A program made the translations under genes and the position numbers. A DNA stretch of 64,000 nt from Hyperoodon ampullatus. Its lineage: Eukaryota; Chordata; Mammalia; Artiodactyla; Ziphiidae. The stretch is taken from the NCBI GenBank assembly GCA_949752795.1, contig OX457074.1:28257980-28321979 (forward strand), written 5' to 3'. Below, piece by piece: positions 1 to 12,186 of this stretch. The notes below the pieces were generated by a model. It made no database searches. It was not told the DNA's origin and worked only from the letters and a program-made list of their open reading frames with translations. Each line of letters starts with the position of its first letter. Positions within the stretch are counted from its first letter, which is position 1.

Positions 1-166
1 GCCGATGCAGGGGACAAGGGTTCGTGCCCCGGTCCAGGAAGATCCCACATGCGGCGGAGCGGCTGGACCCGTGAGCCATGCCCGCTGAGCCTGCATATCC
101 GGAGCCTGTGCTCCACAAAGGGAGAGGCCACAACAGTGAGAGGCCTGCATACCGCAAAGAAAAATA
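1..166 (+). mobile_element. CHR-2 type SINE, 5' end outside window
   Basis: This element keeps the GATGCAGGGGAC...GGTTCGTGCCCC B-box part and the CHR-2 tail (GTGAGAGGCCTGCATACCGC). It abuts an antisense L1 3' end, probably its insertion target. Confidence 0.85.
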
Positions 167-245
167 CAATGGTGTGTTAGTTTCTGCTGTATAACATATA
201 GGTTTTTATTTTATGCTATTTTGTTCCAATTATATGGGGTTTCCA
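166..245 (-). mobile_element. L1 3'-end fragment
   Basis: ACAATGGTGTGTTAGTTTCT is the complement of the 3' terminus of cetartiodactyl L1 elements (AGAAACTAACACACCATTGT). Confidence 0.55.
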
Positions 246-480
246 TATCTCATGATGAGCTAAGCAAAATAAAATCTCATTAGGGTGTTTCAATTACTAA
301 TGGCCTTCTTCCTGGGCCTAGGGCTGTATCGGAAAATAGGTAGCTTAGCCAAAGAAACTGACCTTACCTGGGCTTAGAATTCTGTATTTGATTGGCTTAT
401 AAACTTAACTGTTTCTGTATTTCATACTATTATTTTTCTGAAGCTGAGGTTCCTAACATAGCAGACTTCAGAGCATATTT

Positions 481-840
481 TTTTAAGATTTATTTATTAT
501 TTATTTATTTAATTTAATTTTGGCTGCATTGGGTCTCAGCTGCGGCACACGGGATCTTCGCTGAGGCGTGCAGGCTCTTCATTCTGGCGCGTGGGCTTCT
601 CTCTAGTTGTGGCGTGTGGGTTTTTCCCTTCATTAGTTGTGGTGCATGGGTTCCAGAGCACGTGGGCTCTGTAGTTTGCGGCACGTGGGCTCTAGTTGAG
701 GCACGTGAGCTCAGTAGTTGTGACGCACGGGCTTAGTTGCCCCGTGGCATGTGGGATCTTAGTTCCCTGACCAGGGATCGAACCCCCGTCCCCTGCATTG
801 TAATGTGGATTCTTTACCACTGGACCACCAGGGAAGTCCC
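481..840 (-). mobile_element. Long CHR-2 type SINE
   Basis: A full-length element in reverse with tandem GGCACGTGGGCTC-like units ends at ACCACCAGGGAAGTCCC. A perfect 13-base target-site duplication, TCAGAGCATATTT, flanks it at 468-480 and 841-853. Confidence 0.92.
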
Positions 841-853
841 TCAGAGCATATTT

Positions 854-2870
854 CCTTCCAGAAATATGAGAGATGGAGACTTGAAACTCTTGTAATTGAT
901 CTTGGCTCTTACAGAGATCGTTTTAGGGTCAGTATATTTCAGGAGGGGCACAGGTGGGCAGCTTGGAGATTTTCAACTTGAAGACCAGCTTACAGTTTTT
1001 GGTTTTTAAAATATAGACTGGGGAAGACTTCGGTCCACTTGCTCTTCTTAATAACTGGCCTACTAAAAACACCTCTGTTAAATTAAATGACTGGAAAACT
1101 AATACTTGGTGGCATTAGAACATTCATATGCTTCTTTGGAAAAAATGTATATGTTGTGTATTTTATTTTTTTAATTATTTTTTTAATTTTTTAACATGTT
1201 TATTGGAGTATAATTGCTTTACAATGGTGTGTTAGTTTCTGCTTTATTGTTGTGTATGTTAAAATACCTGTTTTGGCTGATACCGGTGCTTTGGGCATAT
1301 TCTTTACCTACAGTATTAAACATCTCAAAATCTCTTACTTAAAACTGGATTCTTATTTGTGAGCTGGGTTACCAGTCTCCTGACCAGATGAATTCTGGAA
1401 GTCAGGCATCTAGAATGGGGTGCTGGTCTGAAAGGAGTCGTTTCTCTGACCCTTAGTCATTATTTACCAACTTGCTGGAGGGAAAAGATAACAGTGTCTG
1501 CTTTACTAAAAGCACTTTTTTCCCTTTTAACTCTCCTTAAAATTAGCTGGTGTTAGGCAGAACCCTCTGTATCTAAAAGCAGCTCATCTTCAGAAGGATA
1601 CTTTTATTGTAGAAGCACAGGATGATTGGGTAGTGTTTTATCCCAATGGGAGGGGCTTTCAATGAGGGGAACCAGAAGTTGAGTAGGTTTCACTTGTCAT
1701 CAAAGCAGCGCACACAGCCCTAGAGGTGCATTTGATGTCCAAGTGTACACAACCTGTTGCCCGGTCCGAGTACTCCTGAACAATATGAGTCAAGACCCAA
1801 ACCATAAGTAGAGGGAGAAAATGGGTCTGTGATGGTTGTCAACAGAGACCAGGGCGATTTTGTGATGGGTGCTTTTCTCTGCAGTGGATCTTTCATGCTC
1901 TTGTTATCAAAGAGAACTGGTTAAGTGGGCACACTCGTAGTAGGGTTTAAATATTTTGGAAAGATCAACCTTAGAGGTGATGTCATATAGCCAGGACATT
2001 GGTCCCATGTGCACCCTGCCAGGGGACCCAGCGGAGGAGTTTACAGACTATAAATAGACTGCCATCTTGGATGGATTCCTTTGGTTACCAAACCTGGACA
2101 CAGAGCATCTTTGAGTTAAGGTCATCATGTGACGCCCTCGTGGTATCTCCCTCACGTCTTTGATTTGAGTGAAAAATAATGTCTTTTCACATCTTGTCAG
2201 CTTTGTGGTCACCAGTCTTTCTACATGGGTGATTGACTCCCACGAGGATTGGATGGAAAATTAGTGAAAAGGGGTTTTACTGCTGTAAATATAGCTCATT
2301 GATGTTTTGGTGGACACCAGGCACAATACAGTCTGCCCCAGGGCTACAGCTGGTTAAATAGGCAAATTTGTATTCATTTCACATCATTCAACCAGGGTAA
2401 ACTGTTCTCCCTGATGTGGATCTAAGAAAAGGTTATAAAGTATTACAAGTCTAAATATATCCACTGGTAAGTCTTGGACGCACTACATAGCTGAGAAGAG
2501 GGGAAGTAGAGAAAGCTGAGAAAATAACCAGGCATCAAATCAAAAAGGAACTGAATTTTAAATATAAAACCCATAAAATCTATAAAAGCAAGAGCTTATG
2601 TAAATGAGTGCTGTAAATGAGCTATTCATATGATCCCAGATGTTGATTTCCATATTAACTATTATTTATTTCTCTGACACAAATATTACATGTCTATGTG
2701 TAAAATGAGTACTTTTCTCTTTTAGTCATAAATTGCCTAAAAATAATTTCCTTTCTCTTCAGAGGCAGATTTTTGGCATTTGGGGCTTTTTTCTTCTTAA
2801 GTAAAGACTGCATTAGGTCATATTCATTTGTTTTTCTTTTACATCACCCCCCCTCCTTTTTCCTATTAAA
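854..2870. other. Intergenic DNA, no gene recognised
   Basis: Nothing coding was recognised. An antisense L1 3' end (complement of the CAGAAACTAACACACCATTG terminus) lies at about 1150-1250. The rest is AT-rich DNA without a recognised repeat. Confidence 0.6.
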
Positions 2871-2879
2871 TTTCCTTTC

Positions 2880-3000
2880 AGGGAATGTTTATTGCATCAT
2901 TGTTTGTAATATTGAAAACTGGAAGCAGAACAAGTGTTCATTGGTAAAAGATTAGTGAATACATGATGGTCTGAGGTAGACGTCTCTAAAAAGGAACCAG
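2880..3000 (+). mobile_element. Old L1 3'-region fragment
   Basis: The motif order (TTTGTAATATTGAAAACTGGAAGC, then TGAATACATGATGG; shortened here) resembles the end of mammalian L1 elements, diverged. Confidence 0.4.
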
Positions 3001-3507
3001 GGATCCTTGGAGACATGATCAGTTCCAGGGAGGGGACAGAAAAACACAGCATGAACTTGGAATATCTTGTGGTGCCAGAAAGTAAGGAGGAAGTGCTCAG
3101 AAAAGTGATGGGGCCAGTCAAAAGGACACAGGAGCCAACTGAGGGAGTTCCCAGTGGCCAAATCCAGGATGCGATGTGTGTACATGATCAGGCCTGAATT
3201 TAATAGCAAATGTTAGCAAATTATGTACCTTAAAAAAACTTTTTGTTGAAATAATTATTTATTTTTATGAATGGATTATAGTCCCTTTTACAGACTACTG
3301 GGAATTACCCAATAATTTACAATTGAAGTAAGATCCTTTAATCTCGTATGCACTGGGACCATATTTTCTACAGCAAAAATATGAGTGCAGACATGGGGGT
3401 AGTTTAACAAAATACTTGAAATTAGAATGGTTAGAAGATCTAGGATACATAGTTGATATACACATACATATATGTGTCTATATGAATATATACGTATGTG
3501 TACCCCT

Positions 3508-3539
<32 letters not shown>
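3508..3539. repeat. (CA)n microsatellite
   Basis: About sixteen uninterrupted CA units follow an ATATATAC/TATGTG-rich purine-pyrimidine stretch. Confidence 0.95.
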
Positions 3540-3541
<2 letters not shown>

Positions 3542-4509
3542 AAACCCATATCCGGTCTATCTAAACCGGCAGTTCCACATTTGGCCGCCAAGTGGCGCTT
3601 TGCTGGTGTAAGGAAAACGAACAAGGAACCTGATGATCACCAGGATAAATGGTCAAAGAGGCGCTTGCTCTGTATTCATATGAACCTTGATCGCCAACCC
3701 CCTGGGGCCGATTGAGAGAGTTCCTCTGGCCGAGTGGGTACTATAATCCCATCCTGGGCTTGAGGTGTTTGGGATTTAAATTATTCTGAGATTTAGGCTT
3801 ATTTTGGCGTGGACACAAGCAGGCTGGTCCTGGGCGGGGGCGGGGCGGCGGTGGGGGTGGGGGGAGTGCGCTGCTGGTACCTGAGTGCAGGGCGCCAGAT
3901 GCACGCTCTGTTGTGGGCCCCTTACAGGTGGAACTAAGAGAGGCGTGCCTGGTCCATCCCCGAATCCAGGCCAGCATAGCGCTCAGGGCATAGTGAACGT
4001 GTTGAATGAATTGGTAGATGTCTTTGTTCTTTGAAAATAATTTAGAGGAGAAACCACCGTGCTTTAGGAATATCTATCAGTAACACATATTGGAGCATCT
4101 TGGGCAGAAGGTAAACAGCGATGAACATCTCCCCTGCTTCTGCTGACAGTGTTCTCTGACGTCACACCCTGAATATACCTTTGTGTCTTCTACAGGTGCT
4201 GTTAGCTCTTACAGACAAAAGGAATTTGTCATGCAGTGCTCCAAGAAAGCTTTCCTCTGAGAAGACCTTAGATACTCCTGTTAAAATTTAAAAGGAGTGT
4301 GGCATTAGGTATGCTTTTGTATGTACTGCTGCCTAAGCATAAGGGTGTAATCCAGAGAGTTTCAACCAGCCTCTAGAACCTGAACAGGATTCGGTACCTT
4401 TTGCAGTGATCATTTAACGTTCAGACTCTCTCCACACTCAACTCAGGTACCTGGAACACTCCTGGGATCAGAACATGTAGCCTTGCCCTGCTGTAGCCAA
4501 GGCAGCTGC

Positions 4510-4640
4510 AGGACAAACGGTGTGGCTTTTGGATTCAAATCCTGGTTCTGCTACTCATTAGCCCTGAGACCTTGAATAATTACATGAATCTTTTGAGTCT
4601 CAGTTTCTTTATCTGCAAAATGGGGGTGTTAAAACTGATA
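4510..4640 (+). mobile_element. MIR SINE fragment
   Basis: The typical MIR core order is seen: GGATTCAAATCCTGGTTCTG, then CTCAGTTTCTTTATCTGCAA, then AATGGGG. A MIR-like tail recurs at 4915-4965. Confidence 0.75.
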
Positions 4641-5989
4641 TTCTTCATTTATCCAGTCAACCAACATATTTCTCTTCAGACTCTCCTCCAAGAGCTTACA
4701 GTCTGGTGGGCATGGCCCACATGTCTATTAGTGTTTAGAATATTAAGTAAGAATGTATCTAAACCAGAACTCCATGGGAGTGATGACAGCACAGGACATG
4801 TGAATGCATTTGCTGCCACTGGACTGTGTGCTTAAAAATGGTTAAGGTGATACATTTCATGTTATGTATATTTTATAAATTAAATAAAGTAAAATGAAAA
4901 AAAAAATCTAAAGAACCCAGCATGATGCCCAGCCCATAGTAAGTACTCAGTAAACGTTTCCCTATGTTCTCTCTTTTCATGGATGGGCGTTGGCAAGCTG
5001 TCGTTGCAACAGTTACCCAAATTTTACCCCATTAAGAGGGCTTTCTTCTGGCAGCATTTCTGCTTAGATGAATAGAGTAGAGGGACCTGAGCCTTAATTC
5101 TCTGTCAACACATTACTGACCCGGCAGGTTTGGGCCACAAGTCCCTGATCAGACCCGATTTCATTCTTGGCACACTAGTCTTTATAAGCCTGTCTTCATT
5201 ATGAAAAGTGAAAGAGAATCCTGGAAGCTGTTTTTAAGGTCCTTCATAAGGTGCTGAGAGTTTATTTACTCCAGGATGTTGTCTGAGAAACAGGAAGACG
5301 TCTCCTAAGCCCATACTGAGCTTGAGGCAAGAAGTGAGGATACGGCTTGCAGAAGGCCTGTGGGTCCTCCTCCATCTGTGCGCCTGGTGGCATGTTGTGT
5401 GCAAGACAGAAAAGGCCACTTCTTCCCGTTTACTGACCTAGTTGTGCCAGGGCGCTTGCATCTGAGAAAAATAAATTCTGTCTGATCTTTCTTTTCATCA
5501 CTCACTCCCTAATGAGGTACAACTGGGGCTGAGAAAATTATGGTTCCAAGGTCATAAGAAAGCAAGTGGAAACTGTGGATGTGAACTGAGAAACGGTTAT
5601 TGATGCTGTTCTGAGAACAGTGAATGACTGGTGAGCGGCTCCTTCAGGGCAGTGCTTGGACCGGAGTCCATCCTGACCTTCATCTCCTTCGGTCCCAAGA
5701 AGATGTTACTTTGCTTTCATGTCACACATATCTGTTAGCATAGGAGTGCAATCTCTGGCCTTGAATTGAACTAAGATACTTTTTTTTGCTCTAAATATAA
5801 TACAGTAATGGTGCATGTGTTAAAGAGGTACTGTAGGCAAACAAAAAAGTTCATCAGTGCCTTTCTAAGAAAAAAGAATGAACAAAGACATAGGTTAGTG
5901 TTTTCAGATAGCTTTTAATAGCGGGTACTTCAATCCCTTCGTCATCTCTAGGTTAAGCAGCTGTATCCAGGAGCATCTTAGAGAAAGAT

Positions 5990-6205
5990 GGAGGTAGAAT
6001 GTGTTCAAACCTCAACTCTTCTCCTTAAAACTTGTGGAAATTTGGAAGGTGTTACTGAACCTGTTGTTATGTCAATGTCCTTATCGGCAAAAAGGGAACA
6101 ACCATCTCTCCCTCACAGGATTGTTCCAAGGATAACTAAGATAATGTATGTAAAGAGCTTAGCATCATGCCTGGCACATAGTAAGTGCTCAGTAAATGAT
6201 CGTTT
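5990..6205 (+). mobile_element. MIR SINE
   Basis: The 3' half is well kept: CACAGGATTGTTCCAAGGAT, then AGAGCTTAGCATCATGCCTG, then TAGTAAGTGCTCAGTAAATG. Confidence 0.75.
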
Positions 6206-6309
6206 TAAAAGCGAAGATCACAAAGAAGGTTAGAGTCACGGTGGGCTAACCTGGCCTTCAGAGGTAGGGGAGGCGACTCTAAGAGCAGAATATTTTCCTT
6301 AGTTTGCCT

Positions 6310-6620
6310 CTGTTCCTGCTGTTTCGTCTGTCTTCCCTGTCATCTCTGAATTTACAAATTACCTTTATCCTTCAAGATCCCAGATCAAATACCACCTCCT
6401 CCATGAAGCCTTCCAGATTACCTCAGCCAGAAGCGATCACTTCCTGTATCGTTGCCCTTTCTGTGGCATTTCTGTTTAGTGTCACAGTTATTTGTGTAAC
6501 TGTATCATCTTCCTTATAATGCTGCTTCCTGAAAGAGCAGGACCTTATCTTTTCCACTTTAAGTCTCTCTTTACACCCAGCACTGAGTGTTGCCGGTAGA
6601 CTCTGGTTGGGTACATGAAC
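6310..6620 (+). mobile_element. L2 LINE 3' fragment
   Basis: AAGATCCCAGATCAAATACC, then CCTCCATGAAGCCTTCC, then a GAGCAGGACCTTATCTT segment follow the usual order of the L2 3' end. Confidence 0.6.
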
Positions 6621-7289
6621 GGCCACTAAGGCTGAAGCTTTGGTAGGTAAGAGCCTACAGACAGGATTAGTTTCTCCTAAACAGATTTTCTATGGTTTTC
6701 TTTTGGCGAGGCAGAGGGTAAAGAGCTAAAAATGTAAGTGTGGATTTATTATACTATAAGGATAGTTTATATATGTAAACAATTGATCCCATGATGCCTT
6801 TCCCTGAGCAGTGAATAACTTGTGTTCCATTCCAGTTATCATCAAATGTAATACTCTAAATGGAAGGTGAAGAACACTAACTCCCCCCACCTTCCTTTTG
6901 TTTTTCTTTTTCTTTTTGCGGGGGTGGGGAGGATATAGAGGGGAAAGGGCAAAGAGTGAAGGGAAAGCTTCTATTTTTTTTTGCACTCAGGTAGGAGTTA
7001 AGGATAACTCCCAAGTACCCGTGAAAATGAATATGATTAAATTCGCTACTCCAGAAAAAAATTTTAATCCCAAAGTCATTTATTTTGGCTTTAGAATAGA
7101 CAAGCATTTGTGTTGGGTTTTCCTGCCTAATTACTTTTTGCTTAAGCTTATTTAAAAATTGTTTAAAATTCCTTTAGTGTGACAGCCCAGCAAAGGGGGT
7201 GTGGGGGTGTGGAGAAATAGGCCACAGATGGGATCTGAACTAGGATTTCAGCTTTACTGTATAAAAGCCGCCTGATATGCTGCGAGCAG

Positions 7290-7570
7290 GAGAGCAAAGT
7301 TGGAATCAGCTTTCCGGAGAACAATTTGGCAAAATAGTTTTAAAAGTCTTAAAAAATATGCTTACTCTTTGATCCAGTAATTCCACTTCTAGGAATGCCT
7401 TAAGGAAATAATCAAAGAGGCACGCAGAAATGTAGGGACAAAGCATTCACCACGACATTTATATCAGGAAAAAAAAAGTAAAACCAACTGAAAACACTGA
7501 ATAATGTGGAATTGATTAAAGTAGGCCCCAGTCTCTAATGTGTGTGGTTATATTGTCAAATTATAGGCTT
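7290..7570 (+). mobile_element. Old L1 3'-region fragment
   Basis: TCTTTGATCCAGTAATTCCA, then CTTCTAGGAATGCCTTAAGG, and the downstream A-rich order are those of mammalian L1 elements. Confidence 0.6.
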
Positions 7571-7869
7571 TAAAACATTTGCCACATCTTTCTAAGTGAA
7601 AGAGAGACAATAAAATAGAAGGTACAGTTTGAAACAGTGCAGAGAAATAAAGGGGGGGGGGTGGGTGGGAGGGAGGAGGTGGGTGGGTGGATGGATGCCT
7701 ATCCAAAAAGACACATTCTGCAAATGTTAACTTTGGTATCACTGAGTGGTGAAATTATGGCTGATTTTGTACTTTTTTGTGTTTTTCAAGTTTTCTGCTT
7801 GAACGTGTATTGCTTTGTGATCAGAGAAAACACCTATCATATACTTCAAATGAATATATGTTTAAGGTG

Positions 7870-7998
7870 AGAATTCCCTGGCAGTCCAGTGGTTAGGACT
7901 CCACACTTCCACTGCAGAGGGCCCGGGTTCGATCCCTCGTCGGGGAACTAAGATCCTGCAAGATGCTCCACAGGGTCAAAAAAAAAAAAAAAAAAAGA
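7870..7998 (+). mobile_element. Short CHR SINE (left-arm copy)
   Basis: A tRNA-like head (CCAGTGGTTAGGACTCC, then GGGTTCGATCCCTCGTCGGG) and an A-tail are flanked by target-site duplications GAATATATGTTTAAGGT at about 7853 and 7999. The inverted counterpart is at 63681-63804. Confidence 0.9.
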
Positions 7999-8821
7999 AT
8001 ATATGTTTAAGGTATCAATGAAAAAATAAAATGTTGCTAGACAATATCCACAAAGCAATCATCTGAATGCACAGCTGATAGTTTGGATTAAATGTATTTT
8101 CTTAAGGGTCACATTCATACACATGAAGTATCAGGGATCACACTGAATACACAAAATCAAACATACCATAGGTTCAATTATGTTTCCCAAGTAAAACAGC
8201 AAATATCTGTGAAGACACAGATTTTCACGTGGACGTCCTGTTTTCTGAGACCAGCATGAGGGTTTAGACTCTTCAGAGGTAGGAGAACCACGGTTTTGCA
8301 AAGCTCCAAATACTAGTGGGTCTTCTGGGAATCACATGTAAAAAGTGTTTACTGCCCAAATGACATTAGAAGAATAGCGGGAACATTTTAAATCACTCTT
8401 AATCTTCTCAAAGCAGTTCCCAATGAAATGTTTTATTGTGTTCCCTTTCTTAACTCCTCATTGTCATCAATTCACTACTCCAAACCCACATGTTTAAACA
8501 GGGAAAGAGAGTGAAAGCATAAGGTAAATGATGGACAACCACAAACCTTTGACGACCCCAAAAGAGCTCTTTGGCTCACGTTTTGTTTTTTTTTTTAACT
8601 CTGCTTTATATGATCAACTGCAGAGGAAATTTGTTCTTCACTGTTTGCAGGCCTCCACTCTGTACACATGATGGGGTTCTCTTGTGTTTGCAGTTCCTAA
8701 ATTCTTCAGACACCATGTGGCTTCACTGAAGGAAAATCCTTGCAGGTCCGGCTCCCCGTTGTGTAAGGTCAGGTGGAAAAGTCTTTTGTGATTAACTCGG
8801 CCACTGTGTGTCCCTTGGTAT

Positions 8822-9355
8822 TTGGAACTTCAGTGGGAGTTTTTATTAGGTGTCCGCATTTTAAATGCTGACTCACATAAGCTTCATCTACTGGGAAAAG
8901 CAGATAAATGTAGCGCTTTGGACACCAAGTCGGATCCCAGCTCTCCCACTAGCTGTGACCTCGAGCAGGTCCACTTACTATGGTTATCCGTCTTTCTAAA
9001 CACAGTCTTCTCCCACTTTGTTTCCGACACAGTTTCCTTACGCTGCCCTACCTCCCCAAGAACCAGTGAAGACTCTGAGAAGCCTGATCAACATCTGAAA
9101 GGATACACTAAGACTCGTCAAGTAAGTTCAAGTTCCCAGCCGGCGGGGGCCAGGTTCCAGGGGCCCTTCTTCGTGAAGGAGCAGCCAACTCCCCAGGGGA
9201 CACACAGAACAGTTTCTGCCAGACCCAGAGCCCAGCCTCTAGGCCTCCGGGCCGTGGGCTGCTTGCATGAGGGGTCTCCGCACCTATATTGTTCAGAGCT
9301 TTCTCTGATAGTCAGTGTTTGGGAAGAACTTTCACTCTCCTGGAAGCTGTCATGA
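8822..9355 (+). other. 177-codon open frame preserved in both arms, probably not a gene
   Basis: This frame has an exact partner at 62856-62323 on the minus strand with 7 residue differences in 177. A MIR-like segment (TGACCTCGAGCAGGTCCACT) lies inside it. Most base differences change the residue, there is no recognisable domain, and it lies next to SINEs. I read it as a chance ORF in duplicated DNA and list it because this stretch is the most similar part of the two arms. Confidence 0.4.
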
Positions 9356-9627
9356 TTACCCCGGTATGGTGAACCTTCCAGAAAAAGAACAGTTGGAGGA
9401 GAAAGTGAATTCTGCAGATACCTCGACAAGCCTGTGTGAAGATGGGATGTTTGAACTTGGTGCAGGAAATCCTTATTTTATTGCCTATATTTCCTTTTTA
9501 ATTTATTCTTAATCTCATGTTCCCTTCCTCTGGTGCACTGGGTTTGTTGTTTAATCACCACTGTCAGTACTAATTATCATCAACATTTGCCTTCTTTGTG
9601 CTGTCCCTGAAATAGAACGATATTTTT

Positions 9628-9751
9628 TTTCTTTTTTTTTTTTGACTGCATGGCGAGGCTTGTGAGATCTTAGTTCCTTGACTGGGGATTGAACCCGGGC
9701 CCCCTGCAGTGGAAGCACAGAGTTCTAACCCTGGACCACCAGGGAAGTCCC
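9628..9751 (-). mobile_element. Short CHR SINE (left-arm copy)
   Basis: A reverse element with T-run, GGGATTGAACCCGGGCCCCC B-box complement and ACCACCAGGGAAGTCCC end. The counterpart is at 61924-62056. Confidence 0.88.
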
Positions 9752-9970
9752 AGAGATAATGTGATTTTTAAACAGATGCTGCTCTCCAGATAGCAAGTCT
9801 GTCTACTAAGACTCACTGGTTCCCTGGGGAGACAGATTTGGTTAGGGCAAACCAGAGGTCCCATATTTTTCTCAATTGACAAAGGAAGCTGACTCAGAGA
9901 CCATGTTATGCTTGTATAGATCAGGGAGTTTATTTCTCTCTGATCATCTTTTTAAAATATAACCACTTCG

Positions 9971-10080
9971 GGGACTTCCCTGGCGGTCCAGTGGTTAAGA
10001 CTTCACCTTCCAATGCAGGGGGTGTGGGTTCGATCTCTGCTCGGGGAGCTAAGATCCCACATGCCTCGAGGCCAAAAAAC
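9971..10080 (+). mobile_element. Short CHR SINE (left-arm copy)
   Basis: GGACTTCCCTGGCGGTCCAG head and GGGTTCGATCTCTGCTCGGG box are followed by a degenerate A-rich tail. The counterpart is at 61598-61707. Confidence 0.88.
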
Positions 10081-10258
10081 CAAAACATAAAACAGAAACA
10101 ATATGGTAACAAATTCAATAAAGACTTTAAAAATGGTCCACATCAAAAAAAATCTTAAAAAATAAATTTTTAGGAATAAAATATAACCACTTCTTTGAGA
10201 TATAGTTCATATGCCATACAGTTCATTCATTTAAAGTGTACAATTCAGTGATTTTTTT

Positions 10259-10465
10259 TAAGTATTTATTTTTTTATTTGGTTGCACCGGGTCTTAGTTG
10301 CGGCAGGCAGGCTCCTTAGTTGTGGCATGCAAACTCTTAATTGCGGCATGTGAAGTCTTAGTTGCGGCATGCATGTGGAATCTACGTCCCTGAGCGGGGA
10401 TCAAACCCGGGTCCCCTGCATTGGGATTGCGGACTCTTATACGCTGTGCCACCAGGGAGGTTCCC
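10259..10465 (-). mobile_element. CHR SINE (left-arm copy)
   Basis: A reverse element with TTGGTTGCACCGGGTCTTAG and repeated TTAGTTGCGGCATG units. The counterpart is at 61212-61425. Confidence 0.85.
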
Positions 10466-10979
10466 CGATTCAGTGATTTTTAGTTATTCACAGAGTTGTT
10501 CAACCATCACTACTATCTAATTTTAGAACATTTTCATCACCTCGAAAAGAAACCCGATACTTATTATTACCCGATACTCATTATTAATCATCCCCCATTT
10601 CCCCCCGAAACCCCTCTTCCCGGCCTAAGCAGCCACTAATCTGTTTTGTCTCAGTTTTTTAAAATTTTATTTGTCCCTTAGGTTTTCAACTGCCTCCCCA
10701 GCCACTCACACCCCTGGGGTCAACACTGGGGATGGCACAGCCAAGGGGAAACTCTTTTGCTGCAGAAGAGTCTGCAGCCGTGTGTCCCCCCTCCACTGAC
10801 GAGTTCCTGCCGCAGGGGGATAGATGGAGGCTACTGAGGCCTTGGGAGCCTGCCAGCTGTCAGCTGCTCCGGCCACTTGCTTCTCTCATCACATATGGTC
10901 TACTCGCGTACATGATGGAGATGGATTCAAGGGTCTGAGCCCCTTGAGGTCCTGGCCTTGGACGTGGCAGCCTGGCTGC

Positions 10980-11107
10980 AGCTCTAGAATAAAATGAGGC
11001 AACTGCTCTGAGCTTCTGGTTCTCACCTGTAAAATAGTGAACCAACCTTACCTTTCATGGCTGTTGTCAAAATTAAAGGGGATAATGAAAGGGAAAGCAC
11101 CTGGTGA
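10980..11107 (+). mobile_element. MIR-like fragment
   Basis: AAAATGAGGCAACTG, then CTCACCTGTAAAATAGTGA, then an ATCAATAAATGTTAAG end resemble MIR. The fragment is present in both arms (about 60556-60690 in reverse). Confidence 0.55.
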
Positions 11108-11121
11108 TCAATAAATGTTAA

Positions 11122-11324
11122 GGGCTTCTCTGGTGGTGCAGTGGTTGAGAGTCCGCCTGCCAGTGCAGGGGACACGGGTTCATGCCCCAGTCTGGGAAGG
11201 TCCCACATGCTGCGGAGCCGCTGGGCCTGTGAGCCATGGCCTCTGAGCCTGCACGTCTGGAGCCTGTGCTCTGTAACGGGAGAGGCCGCAACAGTGAGAG
11301 GCCTGCGTACCGCAAAAAATAAAC
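11122..11324 (+). mobile_element. CHR-2 SINE (left-arm copy)
   Basis: A full CHR-2 element, GGCTTCTCTGGTGGTGCAGT to GAGAGGCCTGCGTACCGC, with target-site duplication CAATAAATGTTAAG on both sides. The counterpart is at 60340-60555. Confidence 0.92.
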
Positions 11325-11560
11325 ACAAAAAATCTCAATAAATGTTAAGATGAAGGGTGAGTTTTGATTTTGCTTTTTCTGAGATGGGACTAAAGTAAAT
11401 TCTGATTCTCAGATTTCCAGGTAAAGATGGAGGATTGAACATGTACCTTTGCTTTCTCTCCAAACCCCACTAAACAATAATGAGTATTTTTAAACAGCAC
11501 AAATCCACAAAATTTGGGAGAGTGGGAAAGGAGCAACGCCAACAAATTTTAGAGGCTGGG

Positions 11561-11925
11561 GGTTCCCTGGTGGCGCAGTGGTTAAGAATCCGCCTGCCAA
11601 TGCAGGAGACACGGGTTCGAGCCCTGGTCCAGGAAGATCCCACATATCGCGGAGCAACTAAGCCCATGTGCCACAACTACTGAGCCTGCGCCCTAGAGCC
11701 CATGAGCCACAAGTACTGAGCCTGCATGCCACAACTACTGAAGCCCGCATGCCTAGAGCCTGTGCTCTGCAACAAGAGAAGCCACCACCATGAGAAGCCC
11801 GTGCATCGCAATGAAGAGTAGCCCCCACTCGCTGCAACTAGAGAAAACCCAGCATGCAGCAACGAAGACTCAATGCAGCCAAAAATAAATAAATAAAATA
11901 AATACATTTATTAAAAAAGAAAAAA
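11561..11925 (+). mobile_element. Long CHR-2 SINE at the left-arm junction
   Basis: This long element is shared with 59782-60108, but carries about 25-30 extra bases of tandem CCACAACTACTGAGCCTGC-type unit. Its 5' flank (TTTTAGAGGCTGG) equals one target-site duplication of the partner, while the 3' flank (AAGCTTAGACCAGGG) is unrelated, so the arm homology stops in its tail. Confidence 0.9.
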
Positions 11926-12186
11926 GCTTAGACCAGGGTAAGCCTTTACAAGCAAGGCACAAAACCAAAAAGCTATAAAATAAAGAGTCTGATCAATATG
12001 AATAAATTAAAAAATTAAAACTCTAGTAGAAAAAAATCAGCAAAAACAAAATACTAAGCCACATAATAACAACAAAAGGAAACAAATTGTTCCACATAAA
12101 TGTTAAAGGCTAATTTCTTTAATATTTAAAGAATTCTGAAAAAACTAATATGGCCATTAAACAAGAAAGATACTCAACTTTTTCAA

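Larger units (their letters stand above)
7661..11925 (+). repeat. Left arm of large inverted repeat
   Basis: This stretch reappears in reverse complement at about 59.78-64.0 kb in the same order, including five SINEs, the MIR at 10.98-11.11 kb and the unique DNA between them. By eye the arms differ by about 2% at 8.82-9.4 kb and about 4-6% elsewhere. The inner end falls at the 3' tail of the CHR-2 element at 11561-11925; beyond it the two sides are unrelated. The outer end cannot be set because the partner runs off the window. Confidence 0.95.

Noticed and set aside
3416..3715. ORFs through CA repeats (also at 25.9 and 37.4 kb)
   Set aside because: Dinucleotide repeats give open frames of alternating His/Thr or Cys/Val. 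They are microsatellites.
8822..9355. 177-codon ORF present in both arms as a gene
   Set aside because: The preservation follows from recent duplication. Most base differences between copies change the amino acid, no domain is visible, and part of it looks MIR-derived.
11561..11925. CRISPR-like array of short repeated units (CCACAACTACTGAGCC)
   Set aside because: These are the internal tandem units of the long CHR-2 SINE in an animal genome, not spaced repeats with unique spacers.
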